A stretch of 20,741 bases of DNA from Rhodospirillaceae bacterium UBA6608 (GTDB lineage Bacteria > Pseudomonadota > Alphaproteobacteria > Rhodospirillales_A > Casp-alpha2): assembly GCA_002433335.1 (NCBI GenBank), contig DJHY01000299.1:11595-32335 (forward strand), in the 5' to 3' direction. A program made the position numbers and the translations under genes. Positions 7,360 to 15,911 of this stretch are shown here, in pieces (the first letter of the stretch is position 1; each line of letters starts with the position of its first letter). Under the pieces are notes generated by a model, which saw only the letters and a program-made list of their open reading frames with translations, made no database searches and was not told the DNA's origin.

Positions 7360-7992
7360 ATGACCTATAGCGTCAAGGAAATCTATTACACCCTGCAGGG
7401 CGAGGGCGCGCAGACGGGCCGCCCGGCGGTGTTCCTGCGCTTCGCCGGATGCAACCTGTGGACCGGGCGCGAAGCCGACCGGGCCAAGGCGCAATGCCGG
7501 TTCTGCGATACTGATTTCATCGGCACCGACGGCCCCGGCGGCGGCACGTTCAAGGAACCGGAGAGCCTGGCCGCGGCGGTGGCTGCCGCATGGCCGGAAC
7601 AGGGCGGGTCCCCTCTGGTCGTATGCACCGGCGGGGAGCCGTTGTTACAGGTCGATCGTCCCTTGATCGATGCGTTGCATCGGGCCGGGTTTAGGGTCGC
7701 CGTGGAAACCAACGGCACCGTCGCCGCGCCCAATGGGCTGGATTGGATTTGCGTCAGCCCCAAGGCGGGCACCGAGGTGGTGCAGCGATCCGGCGACGAG
7801 TTGAAGCTGGTTTTCCCGCAAGACGGCATTGGCCCCGACGAGGTCGAGGCCTGGGATTTCGAGCGCTTCCTGTTGCAGCCGATGGACGGCCCGGACCGCG
7901 ACGACAATACCAAAGCCGCCGTCGAATACTGCCTGGCCCATCCCAGATGGAGCCTGTCGTTGCAGACCCACAAGCTTCTGGGCATTCCTTGA
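7360..7992 (+). CDS. queE: 7-carboxy-7-deazaguanine synthase QueE
   Basis: A 210-residue radical SAM enzyme converting 6-carboxy-5,6,7,8-tetrahydropterin to 7-carboxy-7-deazaguanine. The [4Fe-4S]/SAM cysteines are Cys31, Cys46 and Cys49. The spacing is C-x14-C-x2-C, the expanded form seen in one QueE subclass, instead of C-x3-C-x2-C. The N-terminal YTLQGEGAQTGRPAVFLRF and the glycine-rich CTGGEPLLQ motif are typical, as is the closing SLQTHKLLGIP. It lies 18 bases downstream of queC with only a weak ribosome site, consistent with a two-gene operon. Its substrate-supplying partner QueD is not adjacent here; QueD homologues lie at 15549-16279. Confidence 0.95.
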   Translation: MTYSVKEIYYTLQGEGAQTGRPAVFLRFAGCNLWTGREADRAKAQCRFCDTDFIGTDGPGGGTFKEPESLAAAVAAAWPEQGGSPLVVCTGGEPLLQVDRPLIDALHRAGFRVAVETNGTVAAPNGLDWICVSPKAGTEVVQRSGDELKLVFPQDGIGPDEVEAWDFERFLLQPMDGPDRDDNTKAAVEYCLAHPRWSLSLQTHKLLGIP

Positions 7993-8023
7993 GTCTCGGA
8001 AAGAGAGCGAAATCTCGTTGTAA

Positions 8024-8043
8024 AATCAACCAGCTTGGTGATT
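8024..8043 (+). terminator. Possible hairpin downstream of queE
   Basis: AATC-A-ACCA, a GCT loop, then TGGTGATT gives an eight-pair stem with one bulged A, 31 bases after the queE stop. No T-run follows, so it may instead be an operator in front of the cyclase gene. The rest of the 102-base gap at 7993-8094 shows no recognisable element. Confidence 0.25.
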
Positions 8044-8094
8044 AACTAATGTAGATGGGGTTGGCTGTTTGCGAGAGTACTAGGCTTTTCGACC

Positions 8095-10380
8095 ATGTCC
8101 GAAGACGCACAGGGGCGCCTGACCCCTGACTCCCGCCCGGGTTTAGGCTCAGGGCCCGCAGCCAAACGCCCCTTGTTTCGCTTGCCGATGGCCTGGAGCC
8201 TGATCCTTGCCTTCGTGCTGATTACCCTGGCCGTTTTCTCGGCGATCATCTTTTTCAATCACTACAACAACGCGGCTTTGACCTTCGGATACACGGCGAA
8301 GGCCATTGGCGATGTCGCCCGCCGGGTCAAACTGCGGGTCGATCAAGCGATGAGCCCGGCCCTTGCCCTGGCCGCCGACGCGGACAATCTGGCGCGCAGT
8401 TCGGACGGGCTGCCGTTCGGTCCCGATAGCCGCCGCTACGCCGCCGGGTTCATGGAAGCGAACCCGCAGATTTCGTCCGTCTACTTCGCGGTCGGGCCGA
8501 CGGATTTCATCCAAGTTTACAATGCCATCCCTGGTGAAAAGATCGACTGGGGCGGGATCGCGGTGCCGCGTCAGGCGCGCTTCGTCGTTCGTCACATGCA
8601 TGGCCCCGCGGAGAAAAGCCGCGACGAGGCTTGGAGCTTCCTGAACGCCATGAAGCAGCCGGTCGGCGAGACCCTGCACCGGACGCGCAAGTTCGACCCC
8701 CGTGTCCGGCCCTGGTACCGGGAGGCGCAGAAGCGCGACGATGTGGTGTTGTCCGCCCCCTATGCCTTTGCAACCCTGAGCACGGTTGGTGTTTCGGCGG
8801 CGAAGCGGGTGGACCCGGGACCGGAAGGCCAGCCCGGCGGTGTGCTGGGGGTCGACATGACCCTGTCCAGCCTGTCGCGGGCTTTGGAAGACCTGGATAT
8901 CGTGGGCAAGGGAACGGCCATCGCCTTTACCGGCGACGGCACGGTGATCGCCCATCCGGATCAGAGCAAGCTGCTGACCCGTGACAAGAACGGAAAGTTG
9001 CGCCCTGCCAACGTCAAGAACCTGGCCGACCCGATTGCCGAGGCGATGTACAACGCCGCCAAGGTCGGCTCCAAATTGGCGTCGCAGGTTAAGGCCGAGA
9101 ATGCGACCTCGGGCGCGGAGACGTTTCGCTTCAATAACGGGCAGCCGGGATTGATATCCTTCGATGTCGGCGAGACGCCGTTCGTCGCCCACGTGGTCCG
9201 CCTCGACAGCCGTATCGCCGAAGGCGCTTATTTGGGGATCGCCCTTTTGAAATCGGACGTGTTGCAGGGGGTGGAGAGCCTGACTTTCAACAGTCTGGCG
9301 CTGTCGTTGTTGTTCCTTCTGGGCGGGACGGCGCTGATCGTGATCGTTGCCCGCAACATGGCGCGGCCGATTTCCGACTTGGCGCGCGAGACGGATGTGA
9401 TCCGCCGCCTCGAATTGGACACGCCGGTGATGACCCAATCACGGGTAACCGAGGTTCAGAATCTGGCGGCCGCCATCGGATCGTTGAAGATTACGTTGCA
9501 GGGACTGGGCCGCTACATCCCGCGCGGCGTGGTCACCAACCTGATCAAGGAAGGGCACCTGCCCGAATTAGGCGGTCAAAGCCGCATGGTCACGGTGATG
9601 TTCACGGACGCGGTCGGCTTTACCAAGCTGGCCGAACTGATGACGCCGCAGGATTTGATGCGCAAGCTGTCGTCCTATTTCGAGGTGCTGTCGTCGCAGG
9701 TCCTGGACGAAGGCGGCACCATCGACAAATACATCGGCGATGCGGTTATGGCCGTGTGGAACGGGATCGAGGACGATCCCGAACATGCCGCCCACGCCTG
9801 CCGTGCGGCCCTGAAGTGCGCCGCCGAGAACGATCGCCTGAACGATATGTGGCGATCCTTCGGTTGGCCCGAAATGCACACCCGTGTCGGCCTGCACATG
9901 GGCGATGCGGTGGTTGGAAACATCGGGTCGCGGACCCGTATGGACCACACCACCATCGGCGCCTGCGTCAATACGGCGTCGCGCCTGGAAGGGTTGAACA
10001 AATCCTACGGCACCCGGATTTTGATCAGCGACGTGGTGCGCGAAAACATCGACGGCATGTTCCTGACCCGTCCGGTCGATCTGGTCCGGCCCATGGGCAG
10101 CACCCAACCGATCATGATCCATGAACTGTTCGGGACGTTGGACGGCGATGAATTGATTGGCGCGAGCGAGGCCGACATTGCACGCTGCGCCCGCTGGACG
10201 GAAATCTACGAGCATTATTGTTCGCGCAATTGGGCCGAGGCGATCGAGCGGATCGAGGCCTTTCTCAAGGAGTACCCGGACGACAGTGTGGCCATGGTCT
10301 ACCTGAACCGCGCCCGCCGCTATGCCGCGACCCCGCCCGTCGACGATTGGGACGGGATCGAGGATTCCGACCGCAAATAG
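8095..10380 (+). CDS. Membrane-bound class III adenylate/guanylate cyclase with Cache-type sensor domain
   Basis: A 761-residue receptor cyclase. A transmembrane helix lies at about 33-54. An extracytoplasmic region of about 340 residues has Cache features: YFAVGPTDF near 130-138, RPWYREAQKRDDVVLSAPY near 205-223, and GGVLGVDMTLSSL near 248-260. A second membrane helix at about 397-418 is followed by a HAMP linker (RNMARPISDLARETD) and a C-terminal cyclase domain from about 495. Catalytic residues are present: metal-binding Asp505 (MFTDAVGFT) and Asp549 (KYIGDA), purine-contacting Lys545 and Asp617, and Asn626/Arg630 (VNTASRLE). The Lys/Asp pair favours ATP, making cAMP the likely product. 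The C-terminal tail (about 690-761) looks helical and TPR-like. The ATG has only a weak ribosome site. It probably senses a small periplasmic ligand, as Cache domains do; the ligand is unknown. Confidence 0.9.
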   Translation: MSEDAQGRLTPDSRPGLGSGPAAKRPLFRLPMAWSLILAFVLITLAVFSAIIFFNHYNNAALTFGYTAKAIGDVARRVKLRVDQAMSPALALAADADNLARSSDGLPFGPDSRRYAAGFMEANPQISSVYFAVGPTDFIQVYNAIPGEKIDWGGIAVPRQARFVVRHMHGPAEKSRDEAWSFLNAMKQPVGETLHRTRKFDPRVRPWYREAQKRDDVVLSAPYAFATLSTVGVSAAKRVDPGPEGQPGGVLGVDMTLSSLSRALEDLDIVGKGTAIAFTGDGTVIAHPDQSKLLTRDKNGKLRPANVKNLADPIAEAMYNAAKVGSKLASQVKAENATSGAETFRFNNGQPGLISFDVGETPFVAHVVRLDSRIAEGAYLGIALLKSDVLQGVESLTFNSLALSLLFLLGGTALIVIVARNMARPISDLARETDVIRRLELDTPVMTQSRVTEVQNLAAAIGSLKITLQGLGRYIPRGVVTNLIKEGHLPELGGQSRMVTVMFTDAVGFTKLAELMTPQDLMRKLSSYFEVLSSQVLDEGGTIDKYIGDAVMAVWNGIEDDPEHAAHACRAALKCAAENDRLNDMWRSFGWPEMHTRVGLHMGDAVVGNIGSRTRMDHTTIGACVNTASRLEGLNKSYGTRILISDVVRENIDGMFLTRPVDLVRPMGSTQPIMIHELFGTLDGDELIGASEADIARCARWTEIYEHYCSRNWAEAIERIEAFLKEYPDDSVAMVYLNRARRYAATPPVDDWDGIEDSDRK

Positions 10381-10421
10381 GCGAATTTACGCCCCGCGTT
10401 CATTTTTCTTCGTTCGGTAAC

Positions 10422-10435
10422 TTGACCCCGATCAA
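10422..10435 (+). promoter_or_regulatory. FNR/CRP-type box upstream of molybdopterin hydroxylase genes
   Basis: TTGACCCCGATCAA matches the FNR consensus TTGAT-N4-ATCAA at nine of ten positions. It lies about 126 bases before the start of the 2Fe-2S subunit gene. Candidate -10 hexamers TGATAT (10458-10463) or TATCAG (10461-10466) place the box centre near -41 to -45, as in class II FNR-activated promoters. The TTGACC within it could alternatively serve as an ordinary -35 with CATCTT at 10445-10450. Confidence 0.45.
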
Positions 10436-10461
10436 TCGCGTAACCATCTTCGGGAAGTGAT

Positions 10462-10481
10462 ATCAGAATGTCCGTTCTGAT
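10462..10481 (+). promoter_or_regulatory. Perfect 7-base dyad, candidate repressor operator
   Basis: ATCAGAA-N6-TTCTGAT is a perfect inverted repeat of 20 bases, about 74 bases before the start of the 2Fe-2S subunit gene. It would overlap the transcription start of a promoter at the FNR-type box. The symmetry suits a dimeric regulator; it could also fold as a small hairpin in the leader RNA. No regulator gene lies next to it. Confidence 0.4.
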
Positions 10482-10554
10482 GCTGGGGATTTGCCCGGCA
10501 CGGCGCCATAGGGGGCGGCGGAAAGAACGGCGACAGATAGGGAAGTCAAAAATC

Positions 10555-11013
10555 ATGCCGACACTTAACATCAACGGCGTCGACCATCAGGTCGATGCGC
10601 CGGATGACATGCCGCTTCTGTGGGCGATCCGCGATCTGGTCGGATTGACCGGCACCAAATTCGGCTGCGGCCAGGCTCTCTGCGGGGCCTGCACCGTGCA
10701 TCTGGATGGTCAACCCAGCCGCTCGTGCCAGACCTTCGTGGGCGATTTGAAGGGTGTGAAGATCACCACCGTCGAAGGCCTGGACGGCAAAGTCGCCCAG
10801 ACGGTTCAGCAGGTTTGGACCGATATGGACGTGCCGCAATGCGGCTATTGCCAATCGGGTCAGGTCATGGCCGCCGTCGCCTTGCTGACCGAAACGCCCA
10901 AGCCGACCGACGCAGACATCGACGCGGCGATGGACGGCAACCTCTGCCGTTGCGCCACCTATCAACGCATCCGGGCCGGTATCCACGAAGCCGCCCGCCG
11001 GTTGGAGGCCTGA
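10555..11013 (+). CDS. [2Fe-2S] small subunit of xanthine-oxidase-family hydroxylase (IorA-like)
   Basis: A 152-residue electron-transfer subunit with two [2Fe-2S] clusters. The plant-ferredoxin-type site uses Cys38, Cys43, Cys46 and Cys58 (GCGQALCGACTVHLDG). The second site uses Cys96, Cys99, Cys131 and Cys133 (CGYCQSG, CRCATYQRIRAGI). The short length and motif details fit the isoquinoline 1-oxidoreductase alpha-subunit type. The ATG at 10555 is supported by AGGGAA upstream and by family alignment; the frame is open upstream but the extra residues look non-family. The stop is three bases before the large-subunit start, indicating coupled translation. It has no signal peptide and would have to be exported in complex with the Tat-targeted large subunit. 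Confidence 0.93.
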   Translation: MPTLNINGVDHQVDAPDDMPLLWAIRDLVGLTGTKFGCGQALCGACTVHLDGQPSRSCQTFVGDLKGVKITTVEGLDGKVAQTVQQVWTDMDVPQCGYCQSGQVMAAVALLTETPKPTDADIDAAMDGNLCRCATYQRIRAGIHEAARRLEA

Positions 11014-11016
11014 GCC

Positions 11017-13227
11017 ATGTTGCCCAAGGTACTTGAATCCTTGAACACGGTCGGCTCGGTGCAAACCAGCCGCCGCGCCTTTCTGGTCGCCTCGGCCGCA
11101 GCCGCCGGCGCTTTCGTTATCGGTTTCGGCAGCGCGCCGGTCCGCGCCGCGGGTGCATCCGCGGGCGTCTCGGCGGCCCCGGCCCCGTTCGACGCCTATC
11201 TGACCATCGCCGCCGACGGCAAGGTCACGGTCTTGTCGTCGCAGTTCGACATGGGACAGGGCTCGTACAACGGCCTTGCCACGTTGGTGAACGAAGAACT
11301 GGGCGCCGCCTGGGACGATATTACCGTCGTCGGTGCGACGGGCGATCTGAAACTGTATGGCAACCTCGCCTGGGGTGGGGCGGTCCAGGGGACGGGAGGA
11401 TCGTCGTCGATGACGACCTCGTTCGACCGCTATCGCCGCGCCGGTGCGGCGGCCCGCATGATGCTGGTCTCCGCCGCTGCGGACGAATGGAAACTGCCGG
11501 CGGCGGAAATCATCGCCAAGGACGGCAAGCTCAGCCATCCGTCCGGCCAATCGGCGAGCTTCGGCCAAATGGCGGCCAAGGCAGCCCACCAGCCGGTGCC
11601 CCAGGATATCCCCCTCAAGGGCCGCGACGACTGGTCGCTGATCGGCAATCCGAACCTGCGCCGGTTCGATAGCCGGGCCAAGACCAACGGCACCCACGAT
11701 TTCACCATCGACGTGAAACTGCCGGGCATGCTGACCGCCGTGATGATCCACCCGCCGAAGTTCGGCGCGGTCGTCAAGACCTTCGACGCATCCAAGGCCA
11801 AGGCGATGAAGGGGGTGGTCGATGTGGTCGCCACGCCGCGCGGTATCGCCGTGGTCGGCGAACATATGTGGGCGGCCCTGGCGGCGCGCGATGCGGTTGC
11901 GGTGACCTGGGACGAAAGCAAAGCCGAGACCCGGGGCTCCGCCGCGATCCTGGCCGACTATGCCAAACGGGCGGCGGGCGCACCGCAAGCCGTGGCCCGT
12001 AACGACGGCGACGCGGCCAAGGCTTTGGCCGGTGCGGCCAAGACGATCGAGGCGACCTATCGGTTCCCCTATCTGGCCCATGCGGCGATGGAGCCCCTCA
12101 ATGCCGTGGCGCGGATGAACACCGACGGTACGCTGGAAGTCTGGGGCGGCCTTCAACTGCCGGGGCTGTACCAGGCCGTGGCGGCCCAGGTCGCCGGGAT
12201 CAAACCGGATCAGGTGGTGATGCACATCTTGAAGACCGGTGGCGGCTTCGGCCGGCGCGGGACCCCCGATGCTGACGTCATCGCCGAGGCCGTGATGGTC
12301 GCCAAGGCGATCGGCTACAAGGCCCCGGTCAAGGTACAATGGACCCGCGAAAACGACATGCGGGGCGGGCGGTATCGTCCGGCCTATGTCCATCGCCTGC
12401 GTGCGGGCCTGGACGCCGGGGGCAACCTCGTCGCCTGGGATCATCATATCGTCGGTCAGTCGATCGTCGCCGGAACGCCGTTCCAAGGATTGATCCGAAA
12501 CGGCATCGATCAGACCTCGGTCGAAGGGGCGTCGAACCTGCCCTATGCGGTGCCCAACATGCACGTCGGCCTGACCTCGACCCAGGTCGGCATTCCGCCC
12601 CTGTGGTGGCGGGCGGTCGGCTCGACCCATACGGCCTATGCAACGGAGACCTTCCTGGACGAAGTCGCCGTGGCCTCGGGCGCCGATCCCTTGGACCTGC
12701 GTTTGTCGTTGCTGAAGGACCATCCGCGCCATGCGGCGGTGCTGAAGCTGGCGGCGAAGAAAGCCGGATGGGGCAGGCCCCTGCCGCAGGGTCATTTCAT
12801 GGGTCTGGCCGTGCATGAAAGCTTCCACAGCTACGTCGCCCATGTCGCCGAGGTTTCGGTCAAGGGCGGCGACGTCCGCGTGCATCGCGTGGTCGCGGCG
12901 GTGGATTGCGGCACCGCCGTGAACCCCGACGTAATCAAGGCGCAGATCGAGGGCGGCACGGGCTTCGGCCTGGGTGCGATCCTGGCGGAAGAACTGATCG
13001 TCGCCCCGGACGGCAAGGTCGAAACGGGGAACTACGACACCTATACCCCGCTGCGGATCAGCGCCATGCCGCAGGTCGAGGTGCATATCGTGCCGTCGAC
13101 CGAACCGCCGACCGGCGTGGGCGAGCCGGGTGTGCCGTCGATCGGGCCCGCCGTCGCCAATGCGGTGCGCAAGGCGACGGGCCGTCCCGTCACCACCCTG
13201 CCGTTGGCGCGGGGCATGCAGTCCTGA
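11017..13227 (+). CDS. Molybdopterin-dependent hydroxylase large subunit (IorB-like), Tat-exported
   Basis: A 736-residue molybdenum-cofactor subunit of the xanthine-oxidase superfamily. A Tat signal is visible: SRRAFLVA at 18-25 followed by an Ala/Gly-rich hydrophobic stretch to about residue 45, so the enzyme is probably periplasmic. Cofactor-contacting stretches include FDMGQGSYNG, GGAVQGTGGSSSM, KTGGGFGRRG and WWRAVGSTH. The catalytic glutamate is Glu703 in GVGEPGVPSIGPAVANA. The closest class is isoquinoline 1-oxidoreductase beta subunit/aldehyde dehydrogenase-type. The real substrate, an N-heterocycle or an aldehyde, cannot be read from sequence. Related operons often add a cytochrome c and an XdhC/CoxI-type maturation factor; neither is here. 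A strong hairpin follows the stop. Confidence 0.92.
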   Translation: MLPKVLESLNTVGSVQTSRRAFLVASAAAAGAFVIGFGSAPVRAAGASAGVSAAPAPFDAYLTIAADGKVTVLSSQFDMGQGSYNGLATLVNEELGAAWDDITVVGATGDLKLYGNLAWGGAVQGTGGSSSMTTSFDRYRRAGAAARMMLVSAAADEWKLPAAEIIAKDGKLSHPSGQSASFGQMAAKAAHQPVPQDIPLKGRDDWSLIGNPNLRRFDSRAKTNGTHDFTIDVKLPGMLTAVMIHPPKFGAVVKTFDASKAKAMKGVVDVVATPRGIAVVGEHMWAALAARDAVAVTWDESKAETRGSAAILADYAKRAAGAPQAVARNDGDAAKALAGAAKTIEATYRFPYLAHAAMEPLNAVARMNTDGTLEVWGGLQLPGLYQAVAAQVAGIKPDQVVMHILKTGGGFGRRGTPDADVIAEAVMVAKAIGYKAPVKVQWTRENDMRGGRYRPAYVHRLRAGLDAGGNLVAWDHHIVGQSIVAGTPFQGLIRNGIDQTSVEGASNLPYAVPNMHVGLTSTQVGIPPLWWRAVGSTHTAYATETFLDEVAVASGADPLDLRLSLLKDHPRHAAVLKLAAKKAGWGRPLPQGHFMGLAVHESFHSYVAHVAEVSVKGGDVRVHRVVAAVDCGTAVNPDVIKAQIEGGTGFGLGAILAEELIVAPDGKVETGNYDTYTPLRISAMPQVEVHIVPSTEPPTGVGEPGVPSIGPAVANAVRKATGRPVTTLPLARGMQS

Positions 13228-13244
13228 CGGATGGATAATCGGGC

Positions 13245-13273
13245 CGGGCGGGGATGTGCGTCATCCCCGCCCG
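13245..13273. terminator. Bidirectional terminator-like hairpin between convergent genes
   Basis: A 12-base-pair perfect GC-rich stem (CGGGCGGGGATG / CATCCCCGCCCG) closes a five-base TGCGT loop. It sits in the 66-base gap between the convergent hydroxylase and dehydratase genes. There is no long T-run on either side, so termination may not be the classic intrinsic type. Confidence 0.65.
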
Positions 13274-13293
13274 CGCACCGTTGATTGTGCGAC

Positions 13294-14472
<1,179 letters not shown>

Positions 14473-14593
14473 TGTTCTTCCCTGGATGCTTTTTGATGGG
14501 TGTCGGAGTATAGGGACATGCGGCCCCGAAAACGCAACCGTCACTTGGGCGTTTGTTTAGAGGTTTTCCATTTTTGTCGCCGAGGTTCATCCC

Positions 14594-15031
14594 ATGACCG
14601 TCCAATCGCCGCCAGACAGCCAGCATTCGGACCGCATTCCCCTGCGCATGCCGTTGCATCCGGGGATCGACGAAGAGCTGATCGAACGACTGGTTCGAAC
14701 CTTCTACGACCGGGTGCGGGCTGACGAGGAATTGGGCCCGATCTTCGCCCGGGTCATTGCCGACGATTGGGAACCGCATCTGCGCAACATGATGGATTTC
14801 TGGTCGTCGGTGACGATGATGACCGGCCGGTTCAAGGGCCGGCCCATGCCCAAGCACAAGGCGCTGCACGACCTGCGGCCCAAACATTTCGGGCGCTGGC
14901 TGGGACTGTTTCAGGTTACGGCACGGGACATCTGCCCGCCTGAGATCGCGGTCATCTTCATCGACCGTGCCGAGCGGATTGCCGCCAGCCTGGCGCTGGG
15001 CATTTTCGGACTACCGGAAACGAACGGATAA
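14594..15031 (+). CDS. Group III truncated haemoglobin
   Basis: A 145-residue 2-on-2 globin. The segments LVRTFYDRVRADEELGPIF, FWSSVTMMTGRFKGRPM and HFGRWLGLFQVTA are characteristic of the group III (TrHb3/Ctb-like) class. His88 in MPKHKALHDL is the likely proximal haem ligand by alignment with group II globins. It probably acts in the cytoplasm in nitric-oxide or oxygen chemistry, the role inferred for the family. GAGG lies upstream of the ATG. Its stop is eight bases from the stop of the convergent DksA-like gene. Confidence 0.93.
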   Translation: MTVQSPPDSQHSDRIPLRMPLHPGIDEELIERLVRTFYDRVRADEELGPIFARVIADDWEPHLRNMMDFWSSVTMMTGRFKGRPMPKHKALHDLRPKHFGRWLGLFQVTARDICPPEIAVIFIDRAERIAASLALGIFGLPETNG

Positions 15032-15039
15032 GGTGCCGG

Positions 15040-15360
15040 TCAGGCGGAGGCGCACTTGATGCATTGCGCGGCATGGGGCACGGCTTCCAGCCGCGCCGGC
15101 GCAATGTCGGCCCCACAGGTCACGCATTCGCCATAAGTGCCGTCGGCGATCCGCGCCAGGGCGGATTTGATCTGGGCGATTTCCGTCTGCGCGGCGATGC
15201 CCAAATCTTCCAGCACTTCGTCGCCTTCCATTTCCGTGGCCCGTTCCTCGAAGTCCTGAGGATCCGGCTCACGCAGCGTCTGATCGATTTCGACGACATC
15301 CTGTTTCAGCTCCGCAAGGCGGGCTTCCAGGACCGGTTTCATTTTTTCCCCAAGGTTCAT
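15040..15360 (-). CDS. DksA/TraR-family zinc-finger protein
   Basis: A 106-residue protein with an N-terminal helical hairpin (about 1-72, including DFEERATEMEGDEVLEDLG) and a C-terminal four-cysteine zinc finger (Cys79, Cys82, Cys100, Cys103; GECVTCGADI and CIKC). Family members bind the RNA polymerase secondary channel and modulate transcription. This is a short form, and the acidic D-x-x-D-x-A tip of classic DksA is not obvious, so it is better called DksA/TraR-like. The ATG at 15360 is preferred because AAGGGAA lies seven bases upstream. A possible FNR-type box and -10 element lie upstream (15416-15460). Confidence 0.9.
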   Translation of the reverse strand: MNLGEKMKPVLEARLAELKQDVVEIDQTLREPDPQDFEERATEMEGDEVLEDLGIAAQTEIAQIKSALARIADGTYGECVTCGADIAPARLEAVPHAAQCIKCASA

Positions 15361-15415
15361 GGATATTTCCCTTCGTTCTGGAACGTGCCTGAAAGCAACG
15401 TCCGGCAATTGTCTG

Positions 15416-15460
15416 AGTATAGTCGAAAAAAATGCGCCGCGCCGCCTTGAGCTAAGTCAA
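15416..15460 (-). promoter_or_regulatory. Candidate FNR-type promoter for DksA-like gene
   Basis: On the minus strand a TATACT -10 hexamer occupies 15416-15421. The dyad TTGAGCTAAGTCAA occupies 15447-15460 and matches FNR TTGAT-N4-ATCAA at eight of ten positions. The box centre would be near -44, with no good -35, the pattern of activator-dependent promoters. The same box could act on queD1, whose start lies about 90 bases to its right. The remainder of the 15361-15548 gap has no other clear signal. Confidence 0.4.
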
Positions 15461-15548
15461 TAACGTGGGTTTGTCTGATGGGGGATGCAACGCCCTGGAG
15501 CCTGTTCGGGCTTTTATCCGTCACGCGAATGTTCTAGGTAACGCCATC

Positions 15549-15911
15549 ATGGAACGGTTCTTCGATTTCACTTTCGTCGCGGCGCAGCGCCTGCCGAACG
15601 TCGGCGACGCCCATCGGGCGGCGACCCTGCACGGTCATACCTTCACGGGGACCGTGCGCCTGTCCGGCGCAGTCGACGCGGAGGCCGGTTGGGTGATTGA
15701 CCCGCAGGATATGAAACGGGCGGTGAACGCCGTGCTGGCCGAGGTCGACCATCAGTTCCTCAACGAGCTGCCGGGCTTGGACAATCCGTCGACCGAGAAC
15801 CTGTGCCGTTATCTGAAATCCCGCCTGGCCGAACAATTGCCGGGCCGGGTCGAGGTCGAATTGTGGGAAAACCCCGCCGTCGGCTGCACCACGGAGGCCC
15901 CCCGCGCATGA
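15549..15911 (+). CDS. queD: QueD-like 6-carboxytetrahydropterin synthase homologue 1 (altered active site)
   Basis: A 120-residue T-fold protein of the QueD/PTPS family. Canonical QueD makes 6-carboxytetrahydropterin from dihydroneopterin triphosphate, using zinc held by three histidines and a catalytic cysteine (His16, His31, His33 and Cys27 in E. coli). Aligned here without gaps, the zinc pair His28/His30 (LHGH) is kept. The first zinc histidine is Gln13 (FVAAQRLP), and the catalytic cysteine is Ala24. Asp67/His68 (VDHQFLNE) and the pterin-anchoring Glu107 remain. The ATG at 15549 matches the family start; the frame extends upstream without family similarity. The stop overlaps the next gene by ATGA. 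Alone it should be inactive or altered, so the function is uncertain. Confidence 0.87.
   Translation: MERFFDFTFVAAQRLPNVGDAHRAATLHGHTFTGTVRLSGAVDAEAGWVIDPQDMKRAVNAVLAEVDHQFLNELPGLDNPSTENLCRYLKSRLAEQLPGRVEVELWENPAVGCTTEAPRA

Noticed and set aside
8149..9438. Open frame of 429 codons antisense to the cyclase gene
   Set aside because: It is a shadow frame without membrane segments or motifs; the cyclase frame has a full domain order.
10468..10554. N-terminal extension of the 2Fe-2S subunit by 29 codons
   Set aside because: The extra residues are Arg-rich without family similarity, and a ribosome site sits before the ATG at 10555.
10546..13086. Open frame of 846 codons antisense to the molybdenum hydroxylase genes
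   Set aside because: It mirrors two well-identified genes, its translation is low-complexity and rich in Arg, Gly, His and Asp, and it matches no family. GC-rich codon use commonly leaves the antisense frame open.
14493..14506. FNR-like half-site TTGAT upstream of the truncated haemoglobin
   Set aside because: Only the left half matches the consensus; the right half (GTCGG) keeps two of five positions.
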